The notes below the pieces were generated by a model. That model searched no databases, was not told the DNA's origin, and was given only the letters and a program-made list of their open reading frames with translations. A DNA stretch of 64,000 bases, from NCBI RefSeq assembly GCF_005771675.1, contig NZ_VAJM01000005.1:124001-188000 (forward strand). The letters run 5' to 3'. Position numbers and translations under genes: made by a program. Positions 31,254-39,616 of the stretch are shown in pieces (within the stretch, counting starts at the first letter, position 1; every line of letters begins with the position of its first letter). The DNA comes from Hymenobacter jeollabukensis. GTDB taxonomy: Bacteria; Bacteroidota; Bacteroidia; Cytophagales; Hymenobacteraceae.

Positions 31254-34200
31254 CTAGTAAGGGCCGCCGGGAGGGCCGCCCGGGCCGGGGCCGCCGCCCG
31301 GAAAGCCGCCAGGCTGGCCGCCACCGGGGTAGCCACCCGGCCGGCCGCCGGGGAAGTTGCCGCGGCGCTCGGGCTGGGGCTGGTCCAGGTCGGGCGTGCC
31401 GCCCTTGTTGCCGGGGAAGTTGCGGATGTTGTAGGTGAACATCAGCATCACGTAGCGCGTCAGAATGTTGGTGCGCACGTCCTCCACGTAGGCCGCCGTC
31501 GAGTTGGTCTGAATGCTGTTGTTCTGCTTCAGGATGTCGAAGGCGAAGAGTTTGATTTCGCCTTGCTGACGGGCAAACAGCTTCTTGCCCACCGAGGCGT
31601 TCCACAGCACGTAGCTCTGGTTGTAGCCCGCCGAGAGGCCGGTGTAGGCCACGTGCGCCACGTCCGACTGCACCGTCAGGCCCTTCACCACAATCCAGCT
31701 AAAGCGCAGGTTGGTGTTCTGGCGGAAGTACTCCCGATCGGCCGTGGTCTGGGCCGTGTTGCGCACGTAGGTCTGGCTGGAGTTCGACGAGAGCGTGAAG
31801 TCCAGGTTGGGGCTGATGTTGGAGCTGAGCACCGCCCCGAAGCCGAAGCTGGGCGTGCGGCTGTAGTTGAGCTGCTGGCCCGCGTCGCGGTTGATGGAAA
31901 CCAGGCCCGGCGTCTGCGCGAAGTTCGCGTTGGCGTTCAGGTTCAGGTTCGACTTCATGAAGGTCAGCGGCAGGGTGTAGTTGCCGAAGGTGCGCAGCGA
32001 GTACTGCCCGTTGAGGTTCACCGGCTCGGTCACCTGCCCGCCGGCCGGCACGATGACGCCGCGGTAGGGCGTGGGCGAGCTGAAGATGCGAGTGCTGTTG
32101 GTGATGTTGTTGCTGGTGTACGAGCCGCCGATCAGCGCGAAAAACGAGGTCGACTTTTCCACGTTGGCCGAGGAGTAGCGCACGAACAGGTTGTGCGTGT
32201 TTTCCTGGCGCAGGTTGGGGTTGCCAGTCGTAATCTGCAGCGGGTTGGAGTTGTTCACCACCTCCTGCAGCTGGCTGATGCTCGGCGCCTGCGTGCGCAT
32301 CTGGTAGTTCAGGCGCAGGTTCTGCTGGCGCGAGAAGTTGTAGCGGGCCTGCGCGTTGGGCAGCACCGTGAGGAAGCTGCGGCGCGTGCTCGTCGAAAGC
32401 GGAAACTCCTGGTCGTTGCGCAGCTGCGCGTGCTGCACCTGCGCGCCCACCGACCACTGCAGCTCCTTGTCGTTGTAGCGGTAGCTGATGCCGCCCGCGT
32501 TGGTCAGGTAGCGGCTGGTAAACACGTTGCTCAAGGCCGGGTTGAAGACGGTGTACTCCCCGGTCGGGCCGTTGAGGTTATAAGTCTTCTTGTCCGAGTC
32601 GTTGGGCGTGTAGTTAGCGTTGTAGCTCAGCTGCAACTGGCTTTTCAGGCTTAGCGGCTCGGTGTAGTTGGCGTTGGCGCTCCACTGCCAGCCCGCCTGC
32701 GTCAGGTCGGAGTACTGGTCGGTGCGCGAGGTATTGGGCACGCCGCCGGTGCCCGAGCGGGTGTAGTCGTCGTTGACGGAGTTGAGGAAGTTTTCCGCGT
32801 CGCGGGTGTTGTAGCCCATGTTCAGCCCCAGCGAGAAGGTGCGCCCGCGCGTGTGGAAGCGGTGGCGGTAAAGCAGGTTCTGGCCGAAGTTGATGCCGTC
32901 GTTCTTGGATTTGTAGTCGCTCAGGTTGCTGCTGCGCAGCACCCCGATGGTTTCCGAATTGGGCTGCCCGCGGTAGGTAGCCCCGTCGAGGTGGTTGGTG
33001 CTGTTGTTGCTCTGCATCGAGAGGCGCGGCTGCCAGAGCACCGAGTTCAGCGAGTCGAACTTGTGCTCCAGGCGCAGGTTCACCCGGTTGTTGAGGTTGG
33101 TGCTGCGCGTGAGCGAGCCTTCCTGGTAGCGCAGGGCCTGGCCCAGCGAATCCTGCGCCGTGAAGCGCCGGTTGGTGCTGCTGTTGAGGGTGTTGGTGCT
33201 GCGGTTGAAGAAGTAGCTGGCCTGCACGTCGGTTTTCTTGCCCCAGCTGTCGGAGTAGTTCAGGCCCACCGCGTTGGTGTTGGAAATACCGCCGCTCTGA
33301 CCCACCAGGAAGTTGCCCGAGGCGTTGTTGCCGCCCCCGCCACCCGGGTTGCCCCCGCCGCCGTTGCGGCCGCCGCCCCCGCCGCGCGCCGAGCTGCCCA
33401 CCACGCCCAGCAGGTCGTCGGTGCCGAAGTTCTGCTCGTTCACGTTGTTGGTCTGCGCGATGATGGAGAAGCGCTGCTTGCCGCGGAAGGAGTTCAGGTT
33501 ACCCGAGGCGCGGTAGCGCGTCTGGTTGTCGCCGCCCTGGCCCACGCCGGCCAGCACCCGCCCAAACTGCCCGTTGCGGTACTGCGGCCGCGTGACGATG
33601 TTGATGGTTTTCTGCTGGTTGCCGTCATCGAAGCCGGTAAACTGCGACTGGTCCGAGGCCCGGTCGTACACCTGAATCTTGTCGATGGCCTCGGCCGGCA
33701 GGTTTTTGAGCACCGCGTCGGGGTCGTTGCCGAAAAACTCCTTGCCGTCGACCAGCACGCGCTGCACCTGCTCGCCCTGGGCCTGCACCTTGCCGGTGGC
33801 CGGGTCCACCGTCACGCCCGGCATCTTGGTGATGAGGTCCTGGGCGTTGGCGTCGGGGTTGGTTTTGAAGGCCCGCGCGTCATACTGGGCCGTGTCGCCC
33901 TTCTGAATGGCCGCCGCGGCCCGGCCGGTTACTTCCACGCCCTTCAGGGTCACGCCGCCGGCCGTCAGGGCCAGGGTGCCCAGGTCCAGGGGCTGCCCGC
34001 TTACGGTTACGGCCCGCTTGATGGTCTGGTAGCCCAGGAACGACACCGTGAGGCGGTAGCGTCCCGGCTCCACGGCCGGCACGTTGAAGGCCCCGGTCGG
34101 CTCTACGGCCGCGCCGGTGCGGGCCGAGTCGGCCGCCAGGCGCGTGAGCAGCACGTTGGCCCCGATCAGCGGCGCCTGGTCCTTGGCATCGAGCACCCGG

Positions 34201-34280
34201 CCCGACACCGGGACCGTCTGCGCCAGGGCCGGAGCCGTGACAACCACCAGCGGAAAAAGTAACCCTAAAGCGTGTTTCAT
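31254..34280 (-). CDS. TonB-dependent receptor-like outer-membrane beta-barrel protein
   Basis: 1008-residue outer-membrane protein. After the signal peptide (cleavage near ALAQ) comes a carboxypeptidase-regulatory-like beta sandwich (about 22-110; VSGRVLDAKDQAPLIGANV). A plug-like region follows (LITKMPGVTVDPATGKVQ, GEQVQRVLVDGKEFFGNDP, IDKIQVYDRASDQSQFTGF), then a large barrel of the OMP_b-brl_3 type. Gly/Asn-rich loops appear around residues 290-325, and the C-terminal 50 residues are Gly/Pro-rich. No SusD partner is adjacent, so this is not a classical SusCD pair. Substrate unknown. Confidence 0.88.
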   Translation of the reverse strand: MKHALGLLFPLVVVTAPALAQTVPVSGRVLDAKDQAPLIGANVLLTRLAADSARTGAAVEPTGAFNVPAVEPGRYRLTVSFLGYQTIKRAVTVSGQPLDLGTLALTAGGVTLKGVEVTGRAAAAIQKGDTAQYDARAFKTNPDANAQDLITKMPGVTVDPATGKVQAQGEQVQRVLVDGKEFFGNDPDAVLKNLPAEAIDKIQVYDRASDQSQFTGFDDGNQQKTINIVTRPQYRNGQFGRVLAGVGQGGDNQTRYRASGNLNSFRGKQRFSIIAQTNNVNEQNFGTDDLLGVVGSSARGGGGGRNGGGGNPGGGGGNNASGNFLVGQSGGISNTNAVGLNYSDSWGKKTDVQASYFFNRSTNTLNSSTNRRFTAQDSLGQALRYQEGSLTRSTNLNNRVNLRLEHKFDSLNSVLWQPRLSMQSNNSTNHLDGATYRGQPNSETIGVLRSSNLSDYKSKNDGINFGQNLLYRHRFHTRGRTFSLGLNMGYNTRDAENFLNSVNDDYTRSGTGGVPNTSRTDQYSDLTQAGWQWSANANYTEPLSLKSQLQLSYNANYTPNDSDKKTYNLNGPTGEYTVFNPALSNVFTSRYLTNAGGISYRYNDKELQWSVGAQVQHAQLRNDQEFPLSTSTRRSFLTVLPNAQARYNFSRQQNLRLNYQMRTQAPSISQLQEVVNNSNPLQITTGNPNLRQENTHNLFVRYSSANVEKSTSFFALIGGSYTSNNITNSTRIFSSPTPYRGVIVPAGGQVTEPVNLNGQYSLRTFGNYTLPLTFMKSNLNLNANANFAQTPGLVSINRDAGQQLNYSRTPSFGFGAVLSSNISPNLDFTLSSNSSQTYVRNTAQTTADREYFRQNTNLRFSWIVVKGLTVQSDVAHVAYTGLSAGYNQSYVLWNASVGKKLFARQQGEIKLFAFDILKQNNSIQTNSTAAYVEDVRTNILTRYVMLMFTYNIRNFPGNKGGTPDLDQPQPERRGNFPGGRPGGYPGGGQPGGFPGGGPGPGGPPGGPY

Positions 34281-34395
34281 ATCAACAAAGCGAAGCCCTC
34301 AGCGGGGCCATTGACCGGCCAACGACGCCGGTGTTTAACCGGGAGTCGTATACGCAGGGTGATTTTTTTAAGCCGGGTTCGATCAGGCGGCTAGT

Positions 34396-35046
34396 TTAGC
34401 CGCGCTTGCGCACCAGCAAGAGCCCGTCGCGCAGGGGCAGAAATACGTTTTCCACCCGCGCGTCCTGCTGCACGAAGTCGTTGAAGGCGCGCACGGCGTG
34501 GGCGTCCTTGTCGGCGGGCTTCAGCGGGTAGTCGGGCAGGGCCTTGCCGCTCCACAGCACGTTGTCGATGAGTACGAAGCCGCCGGGGCGCACTTGCGGC
34601 AGCACCAGCTCGTAGTACACCTGGTTGCGGATTTTGTCGGCGTCGATGAACACCAAGTCCCAGGTTTCCCCGAGCGTCGGAATGATCTGCTCCGCGTCGC
34701 CGATGTGCAGATGCACGCGGCCCTGCAGGCCGGCCTGCTGCACGTAGCGCTCCACCCGACTGCGCAACTCGGGGTTTTGCTCCACGGTGTGCAGCTCGCC
34801 ATCATCGGCCAGCCCCTCGGCCATGCACAGGGCCGAGTAGCCGGTGAAGGTGCCCAGCTCCAGCACCCGCCGGGGCCGGATCATGTGGCTGAGCATGCTC
34901 AGCAGCCGGCCCTGAAAGTGGCCCGAGAGCATGCGCGGCATCAGCGTCTGCAGGTGGGTTTCGCGCACGAGCTGGCCCAGCAGCGCGGGCTCGGGCGAGG
35001 TATGGGCGTCGGCGTACTGCTGAATCTGGGATTCAGACGGATTCAT
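34396..35046 (-). CDS. Class I SAM-dependent O-methyltransferase (caffeoyl-CoA/catechol type)
   Basis: 216-residue cytoplasmic methyltransferase. VLELGTFTGYSALCMAEGL is the SAM-binding motif I of the O-methyltransferase 3 family. LHIGDAEQIIPTLGETWDLVFIDADKIRNQVYYE contains the acidic, metal-binding segment, and GGFVLIDNVLWSGKA follows. Substrate is probably a small catechol-like or hydroxyl compound, not known here. The start MNPSES at 35046 is chosen; a longer in-frame version from 35118 adds a non-conserved basic stretch. A 154-bp gap separates it from the SRA gene upstream. Confidence 0.9.
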   Translation of the reverse strand: MNPSESQIQQYADAHTSPEPALLGQLVRETHLQTLMPRMLSGHFQGRLLSMLSHMIRPRRVLELGTFTGYSALCMAEGLADDGELHTVEQNPELRSRVERYVQQAGLQGRVHLHIGDAEQIIPTLGETWDLVFIDADKIRNQVYYELVLPQVRPGGFVLIDNVLWSGKALPDYPLKPADKDAHAVRAFNDFVQQDARVENVFLPLRDGLLLVRKRG

Positions 35047-35200
35047 AGGTTTCCGCAGATTGGGTGAACGAATGGAGGGCGTGGGGAAGGCAGAACGGCG
35101 GCAGGCCCGTTGCGTCATCCAGGACTAGCGGCAGCCTAAAGATGGATTGCTGCGTGGGGCTTTGCTCTCCTGTGCTCTTCTGGTTGGCCCTTACGGCGCA

Positions 35201-35665
35201 TCACGCTGGGCGGCCGTTTGGGGCCGGTCGCAGCCGAAATTTCCACACCTCGAAGCCCGATTTGCCGGTTTCAAACGCGTGCCCGACCACGCGGTACAGC
35301 CCCTCGTAGCGGAACACCAATTCCCCGCTTTCTTCGTCGTGAACTTTGCGGAGCACGCGCACCGGCAAGCCGGTTTCCTGGCTTTTGCACAAGGCTAGGT
35401 TCCGGTCGTTGAGCGTCTGGTCGGTGGTCTGGCGGCCGGTTTTCGGGTCGCGCCCGCCCTGGCCGGTGTAGATGATTTCGTCCTCCGTGAACACGTCGTC
35501 CTCGTACACCTGCGACAACACGATGCTTTCGGCGCCGGTGTGCTGCGAGCCGGCAATGCCGGCCCGCACCGGGCGGTGCATCCCGCTCAGGCGCAGCTCC
35601 AGCCGTGAGCGAAACGCGTCGCCCGGCAGGTACGAGCCGACGTGGCCGAAGACGGGCGCGGCCAC
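35201..35665 (-). CDS. Solo SRA-YDG domain protein (modified-cytosine reader)
   Basis: 154-residue protein consisting essentially of one SRA (YDG) domain: FGHVGSYLPGDAFRSRLELR, GMHRPVRAGIAGSQHTGAES, VLSQVYEDDVFTEDEIIYTG, GGRDPKTGRQTTDQTLNDRN and ETGLPVRVLRKV follow the domain from end to end. SRA domains flip and bind 5-methyl- or hydroxymethyl-cytosine. Many bacterial homologues carry a C-terminal HNH nuclease, but here the protein stops just after the domain (TGA at 35201) and no HNH remnant was noticed downstream. The start is GTG at 35663-35665, five bases after the M16 peptidase stop, which implies translational coupling. Confidence 0.85.
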   Translation of the reverse strand: MAAPVFGHVGSYLPGDAFRSRLELRLSGMHRPVRAGIAGSQHTGAESIVLSQVYEDDVFTEDEIIYTGQGGRDPKTGRQTTDQTLNDRNLALCKSQETGLPVRVLRKVHDEESGELVFRYEGLYRVVGHAFETGKSGFEVWKFRLRPAPNGRPA

Positions 35666-35670
35666 GACAG

Positions 35671-36918
35671 CTAGCGGCGCTTACCCGATTCGGGCACGTA
35701 CTGCAGGGTGCTCAGGTTGTCCTCGGCGAAGACCTCGTTGGCCAGCTCCTGCAGCTGCGGCGCCGTCACGGCCCGGATCTGCTCGAAGATTTCGTTCAAC
35801 GACTCTACCCGGCCCAGGTCGAGGGTGCTCTTGCCCAGCAGCTGCATCATGCCGCCGTTGCTTTCCTCGGCCATGGCCAGCTGGCCCATCAGCTGCTCCT
35901 TGGCAATGTGCAGCTGCGAGGTCGTGAGGGCTTTTTCGCGCAGCAGGCGCAGCTCCTTGAGCACCAGCTGAGTGGTGCGCTCCAGCCGGGCCTTTTCGGT
36001 GGCGAAGTAAATGCCGAACAGCCCCGTGTCGGTGTAGGGCGCATAGTTGGCGTCGATGCTGTAGACGAAGCCGTACTTCTCGCGCACGGCCAGGTTCAGG
36101 CGCGAGTTCATGCCCGGCCCGCCCAGGATGTTGGTGAGCATGAAGAAGGGCAGGCGGCGCGCATCCGTCAGCGCGTAGGCCGGGCAGCCGATCAGGCTGT
36201 GGGCCTGGGTGATGGGCCGCGCTTCCGTCTGCTGCCGGGCCTCATAGGCGCCGAAGGGCTGGCGCGAGCGGGCCCCGAGCTGGGCCGGCAGCGGCGCCAG
36301 GTACTTATCGGCCAGGCGCTTCACTTGGGCGAAAGGCAGGTTGCTCACGGAGCTGAACACCAGCTGGTCGGTGCGCAGGTTTTCCTTGAGGAACTGAAAG
36401 AAATCGGCCTGCCCGAAGCCCGACACGCTTTCCCGGGTGCCCAGGATGTTGTGCCCCAGGGCGTGCTCCCCGAACACCACCGCGTCGAAGTCGTCGATGA
36501 TAGCGTCCTCGGGCGCGTCGACGTACATGGCCATTTCCTCCAGAATCACCCCGCGCTCCTTCTCGATTTCCTTGGTCGGGAAGGTGGAGTGGAAGGTCAG
36601 GTCGGTCAGCAGCTCGAAGGCCCGCTCGAAGTGGGTGCTCAGCAAGGAGGCGTAGAAGCAGATTTTCTCCTTGGTAGTGTAGGCGTTCAGCTCGCCGCCC
36701 ACGGTTTCGAGGCGGTTCAGGATGTGGATGGAGCGGCGCTTTTCGGTGCCCTTGAAGGCCATGTGCTCCCAGAAGTGGGCCAAGCCGTACTGCTCCGGCC
36801 GCTCGTCGCGCGAGCCGATGTCGAGCAGGAAGCCGCAGTGGGCCACTTTGGTGTGGGGCACCTGCTTGTGCAGCAGCCGGATGCCGTTGGGGTATTCGTG
36901 AAAATCGTAGTCGAGCAT
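35671..36918 (-). CDS. M16-family zinc peptidase (pitrilysin/insulinase type)
   Basis: 415-residue peptidase of the single-domain-pair M16B type. The inverted zinc motif HxxEH is H48-FW-E51-H52 (LAHFWEHMAFKGT), with the distal glutamate in the ILEEMAMYVDAPED region. The C-terminal half-domain has SLIGCPAYALTD, GPGMNSRLNLAVREKYGFVYSI and GLFGIYFAT. No signal peptide, so it is cytoplasmic. Bacterial members act on peptides or as processing peptidases; a partner subunit is not seen. It is first in an operon with the SRA gene (5-nt gap). A minus-strand promoter box at 37024-37031 lies upstream. Confidence 0.92.
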   Translation of the reverse strand: MLDYDFHEYPNGIRLLHKQVPHTKVAHCGFLLDIGSRDERPEQYGLAHFWEHMAFKGTEKRRSIHILNRLETVGGELNAYTTKEKICFYASLLSTHFERAFELLTDLTFHSTFPTKEIEKERGVILEEMAMYVDAPEDAIIDDFDAVVFGEHALGHNILGTRESVSGFGQADFFQFLKENLRTDQLVFSSVSNLPFAQVKRLADKYLAPLPAQLGARSRQPFGAYEARQQTEARPITQAHSLIGCPAYALTDARRLPFFMLTNILGGPGMNSRLNLAVREKYGFVYSIDANYAPYTDTGLFGIYFATEKARLERTTQLVLKELRLLREKALTTSQLHIAKEQLMGQLAMAEESNGGMMQLLGKSTLDLGRVESLNEIFEQIRAVTAPQLQELANEVFAEDNLSTLQYVPESGKRR

Positions 36919-37023
36919 ACTAGGGGCAACAACGCGGGGCGCCCGGGCGGGCCGCCAACGCGTTCGAAGTCAGCAAAAGAAGGGAAACGCGGCGGCCGTC
37001 CGGGCCCGCCGCATAATAGGGCG

Positions 37024-37031
37024 CAAAGATA
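37024..37031 (-). promoter_or_regulatory. -7 promoter box of the M16-SRA operon
   Basis: The minus strand reads TATCTTTG, an exact TAnnTTTG match, 105 nt before the M16 start. Confidence 0.45.
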
Positions 37032-37087
37032 ACCCGTAAGCCCCATCAACGGTTTGGCCGCACGGAAGTTGAACCCCGGTTCACTGA

Positions 37088-37336
37088 CCGTCATTGCGAG
37101 CGAACCGAAGGTCGACGTAGTCAAGCGCGGCAACCGCAGGAAGGCGTAGCCAATCGTTCCTCTCGTGGCACGACGGTCCAACTGGCCGCACCCGAAAACC
37201 CGGCAGCCCGAAATCTTGCGTCTGCGGTTTCGAGCGGGGCCGCTTGCGGGCAGTAGGAATTGTCTCGGCGGTGCTACTGGAGGAAGGATTGGCTACGCCT
37301 TCCTGCGGTTGCTTCGGCTACGCCTCGCAATGACGG
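37088..37336. repeat. Intergenic palindromic repeat, CATTGCGAGCGAA family, copy 2
   Basis: Outer 13-bp perfect arms (37088-37100 and 37324-37336, CCGTCATTGCGAG) enclose a 31-bp arm pair with one mismatch (37130-37160 with 37282-37312). The interior shares ATCGTTCCTCTCGTGGCA and other segments with the copy at 5081-5258. It fills most of the gap between the M16 and GT9 genes. Confidence 0.87.
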
Positions 37337-37392
37337 CCGGTGTTACCCTTTGCTTGCGCTGCTGACTGTCACTCAAGCCGACGGCTTCAGTG

Positions 37393-38445
37393 CTAGCGCC
37401 CGGTTGTCTGCACGGCCCACTTTTCGGCCTCGGCCAGAGCCACCAGCAGCTGGCTGGTGCGGATGCCGTGGGCGCAGTGGAAGTGGCCGAGCGGGCATTT
37501 GCGGTAGCCGTGCAGCCCGCAGGGGCGGCATTCCAGCTCCTCGGGCAACTCCACGATGCGGGCAAACGAGCTGAGCGGGCCGAAGCCGAAGTAGGGTACC
37601 GTGGAGCAGAACACGGCGCAGGTGGGAGCATCCACCGCCGAAGCCAGGTGCATGGGTGCCGAGTCGTTGACGAAGTTGAGCACCGCCCCGCGCATCAGGG
37701 CTGCCGAGGCCAGCAGGGAGAGTTTGCCGCTGAGGTTGACCACGCCCGGCCGCGCGGCTTCCCGCAGCAGCGCCTCGCACTCGGCCGTGTCGGGCGGGCC
37801 GCCGAGCAGAAATACGGTGTAGTGCGTCGGCAGGGCATGCAGCAGCTTCACCCACTGCTCGCGCGGAAACTGCTTGGTAAACCACACCGACGTGGGCGCG
37901 ATGCAGACGTAGGGTCCGCCCGCGGCGTGGCTGGCGGCCTGCTCGGCCACGGCTTCGTCGGCGGGGGTGGGGTAGAGGCGGGGGCGGGTAAGCGGGCCTT
38001 CGGGCTGGGGCTCTAGTAGGGCCAGGTTGCGCCCCACCTCGTGCAGGCCCGGCGCGAAGCCGTGCAGCACCCGGCGCGTAAAGGCCCAGCTCAGCGGGTT
38101 CTTGTCGAAGCCCACGCGCTCGGGGGCGCCGGAAAAGGCGGTGAGCAGGCCCGTGGAGGCGAAGCGCTGCAGGTTGTACACGCGGCCGTAGCCGGTGGCG
38201 CGGATTTGCTGCAGCAGGCGCCAGAGGCCGCGGTACTTGCCCGCTTTCTTGTCCCAGACGAGCACCCGGCGCACGTGCGGATGGCCCCGCAGCAGCCCCT
38301 CGTTGCCGCGCCGCACCAGCACGTCCACGGGCGTCTGGGGTTCAGTCTGGTGCAGGCGCTCCAGCAAAGCCGTGGCCAGGATAACGTCGCCGATAAAGGC
38401 GGTCTGAATCAGCAGGATGGGCGCGGCGGCGTCGGATGAGGGCAT
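37393..38445 (-). CDS. Glycosyltransferase family 9 (heptosyltransferase-like)
   Basis: 350-residue GT-B enzyme of the ADP-heptose:LPS heptosyltransferase family. ILLIQTAFIGDVILATALLE is the N-terminal Rossmann signature; YVCIAPTSVWFTKQFPREQW and VFLLGGPPDTAE lie in the second domain; NDSAPMHLASAVDAPTCAVF is the sugar-nucleotide site. Expected role: adding a sugar to the LPS core on the inner face of the inner membrane. A cysteine cluster close to the C-terminus (CRPCGLHGYRKCPLGHFHC) is shared with the second GT9 at 49219. A minus-strand -7 box lies 19 nt upstream. Confidence 0.9.
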   Translation of the reverse strand: MPSSDAAAPILLIQTAFIGDVILATALLERLHQTEPQTPVDVLVRRGNEGLLRGHPHVRRVLVWDKKAGKYRGLWRLLQQIRATGYGRVYNLQRFASTGLLTAFSGAPERVGFDKNPLSWAFTRRVLHGFAPGLHEVGRNLALLEPQPEGPLTRPRLYPTPADEAVAEQAASHAAGGPYVCIAPTSVWFTKQFPREQWVKLLHALPTHYTVFLLGGPPDTAECEALLREAARPGVVNLSGKLSLLASAALMRGAVLNFVNDSAPMHLASAVDAPTCAVFCSTVPYFGFGPLSSFARIVELPEELECRPCGLHGYRKCPLGHFHCAHGIRTSQLLVALAEAEKWAVQTTGR

Positions 38446-38464
38446 AGGCGGGCAGAGCGGGGGG

Positions 38465-38472
38465 CAAAGATA
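38465..38472 (-). promoter_or_regulatory. -7 promoter box of the first GT9 gene
   Basis: The minus strand reads TATCTTTG (exact TAnnTTTG), 19 nt before the start codon at 38445. Confidence 0.5.
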
Positions 38473-38515
38473 CTGGCGGCGCCGACGTTCGGGCCGCCCC
38501 GAAAATGCGGGTCAG

Positions 38516-38965
38516 CTACCGCCGCAGCCAGCGCACCACCAGGAAGCCCAGGCCCAGGCAGCCCACGAGGCCCCCGGCCAGCAGCGCCGTGGTGGTGGGC
38601 GTTTCGGTGCCCAGGTAGTGCAATACCCCGCCCGCCCCAATTAGCAGCACCGCTTCGGTAATAAAGAGAAACAGCCCCAGCCACAGCAGCCAGCGCCCGC
38701 GCCAGAGCCGGTTCAGGCTGATGCCCAGCCCGCCAACGGCCAGCGAGGCCAGCAGCAGGGCCACGGTGTACTGGTTGGTTTCGGTGGCAAGGTCGGCGGT
38801 GGTGGAAAGCTGGGCGGAACTCAGCCAGTGGCTGCACCACAGCACCAGCGCCAGGCAGCCCAGCAGCCCCAGCGCCGCCCAGCCCCGGCCCCGGCGCGGG
38901 GAAGCTGGTGGTTCCATAGGCGGCTGGTCGGCGGCTTCGATTATGGGGCCTTCCGGCTGGTGCAT
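38516..38965 (-). CDS. Small four-helix membrane protein, unknown (copy A)
   Basis: 149-residue protein with a charged, Pro-rich N-terminus followed by four hydrophobic segments (GLLGCLALVLWCSHWL, VALLLASLAVGGLGISL, WLGLFLFITEAVLLIGAGG, LAGGLVGCLGLGFLVV) and a basic end. Family not recognised. The start MHQPEG at 38965 is preferred over 39094 because a -7 box lies at 39013-39020 and the longer version would overlap the neighbour. Layout resembles the next gene upstream on the strand (39040), suggesting a tandem pair. Confidence 0.6.
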   Translation of the reverse strand: MHQPEGPIIEAADQPPMEPPASPRRGRGWAALGLLGCLALVLWCSHWLSSAQLSTTADLATETNQYTVALLLASLAVGGLGISLNRLWRGRWLLWLGLFLFITEAVLLIGAGGVLHYLGTETPTTTALLAGGLVGCLGLGFLVVRWLRR

Positions 38966-39012
38966 TTGGGGTGGGGCTGGGTGGTCGGAAGCAGGTACAG
39001 ACAGATGAGCTG

Positions 39013-39020
39013 CAAAGGTA
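39013..39020 (-). promoter_or_regulatory. -7 promoter box of membrane protein copy A
   Basis: The minus strand reads TACCTTTG (exact TAnnTTTG), 47 nt before the chosen start at 38965. Confidence 0.45.
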
Positions 39021-39039
39021 TCCGGGCGGCCGACAGTGG

Positions 39040-39483
39040 CTAGGTGTGCGTCTCGCGCATCCACCGCTGTATTACCCGGATGGGCACTACACATAAGCCG
39101 CTAATCACAACTAGCATTGGTAGCAACACCGGTAAGCTAGAAAGGTCAATCGGGGGCGAGTATATGACCAGCCGCAGCATAAACACAACCGATAGAAAAC
39201 AGCCCGCCGCACTGAACCCAAAAAAGAGCTGAGTGAGCCGCAGCCAGAATCGGAACCGCAGCACGACGCCAATGCCTAGGCCTACGAAGCCTAACCCGAC
39301 TGGCAGCATCAAATAGGCTACAATTTTATAGTTACGGTCATCATTCAGCCAGTACAGGCACCAGCCCAGCAACGCCAGACCCACCAGCACGCACAGCAAA
39401 CCAAGCAGTAGGTTGCGTCCGGACAGGTGCAGCACGCGGTGGCGCGGCAGCCAGGAGGTCAGCAGAGATTCATCGGTGCGCAT
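39040..39483 (-). CDS. Small four-helix membrane protein, unknown (copy B)
   Basis: 147-residue protein with the same plan as copy A: a short polar N-terminus, helix 1 (LLGLLCVLVGLALLGWCLYW), helix 2 followed by a basic Arg/Phe-rich turn (VLRFRFWLRL), helix 3 (GFSAAGCFLSVVFMLRLVIY) and helix 4 (VLLPMLVVISGLCVVPIRVI). It is more AT-rich than copy A. MRTDES at 39483 is chosen; the longer frame from 39618 would overlap the divergent peptidase gene and its start region. Function unknown. Confidence 0.6.
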   Translation of the reverse strand: MRTDESLLTSWLPRHRVLHLSGRNLLLGLLCVLVGLALLGWCLYWLNDDRNYKIVAYLMLPVGLGFVGLGIGVVLRFRFWLRLTQLFFGFSAAGCFLSVVFMLRLVIYSPPIDLSSLPVLLPMLVVISGLCVVPIRVIQRWMRETHT

Positions 39484-39510
39484 CGGGCCGGAGAGAAGAA
39501 GGCAGCAGGG

Positions 39511-39518
39511 GAAAGATA
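39511..39518 (-). promoter_or_regulatory. Probable -7 box of membrane protein copy B
   Basis: The minus strand reads TATCTTTC, one base off TAnnTTTG, 27 nt before 39483. It supports the shorter start. Confidence 0.35.
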
Positions 39519-39616
39519 CGGGAGCCGCCGCGCAACCAAAGCCACTTTCCCCAATCCGCCTAACTTGCAGCCGACGGCCCCGGCGGCCGTCCTTCCCGTA
39601 TCTTTCCCCGATTTCC

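Noticed and set aside
31254-34280. SusC-type glycan receptor
   Set aside because: No adjacent SusD gene and the barrel resembles the OMP_b-brl_3 group; called only as a TonB-dependent receptor-like barrel.
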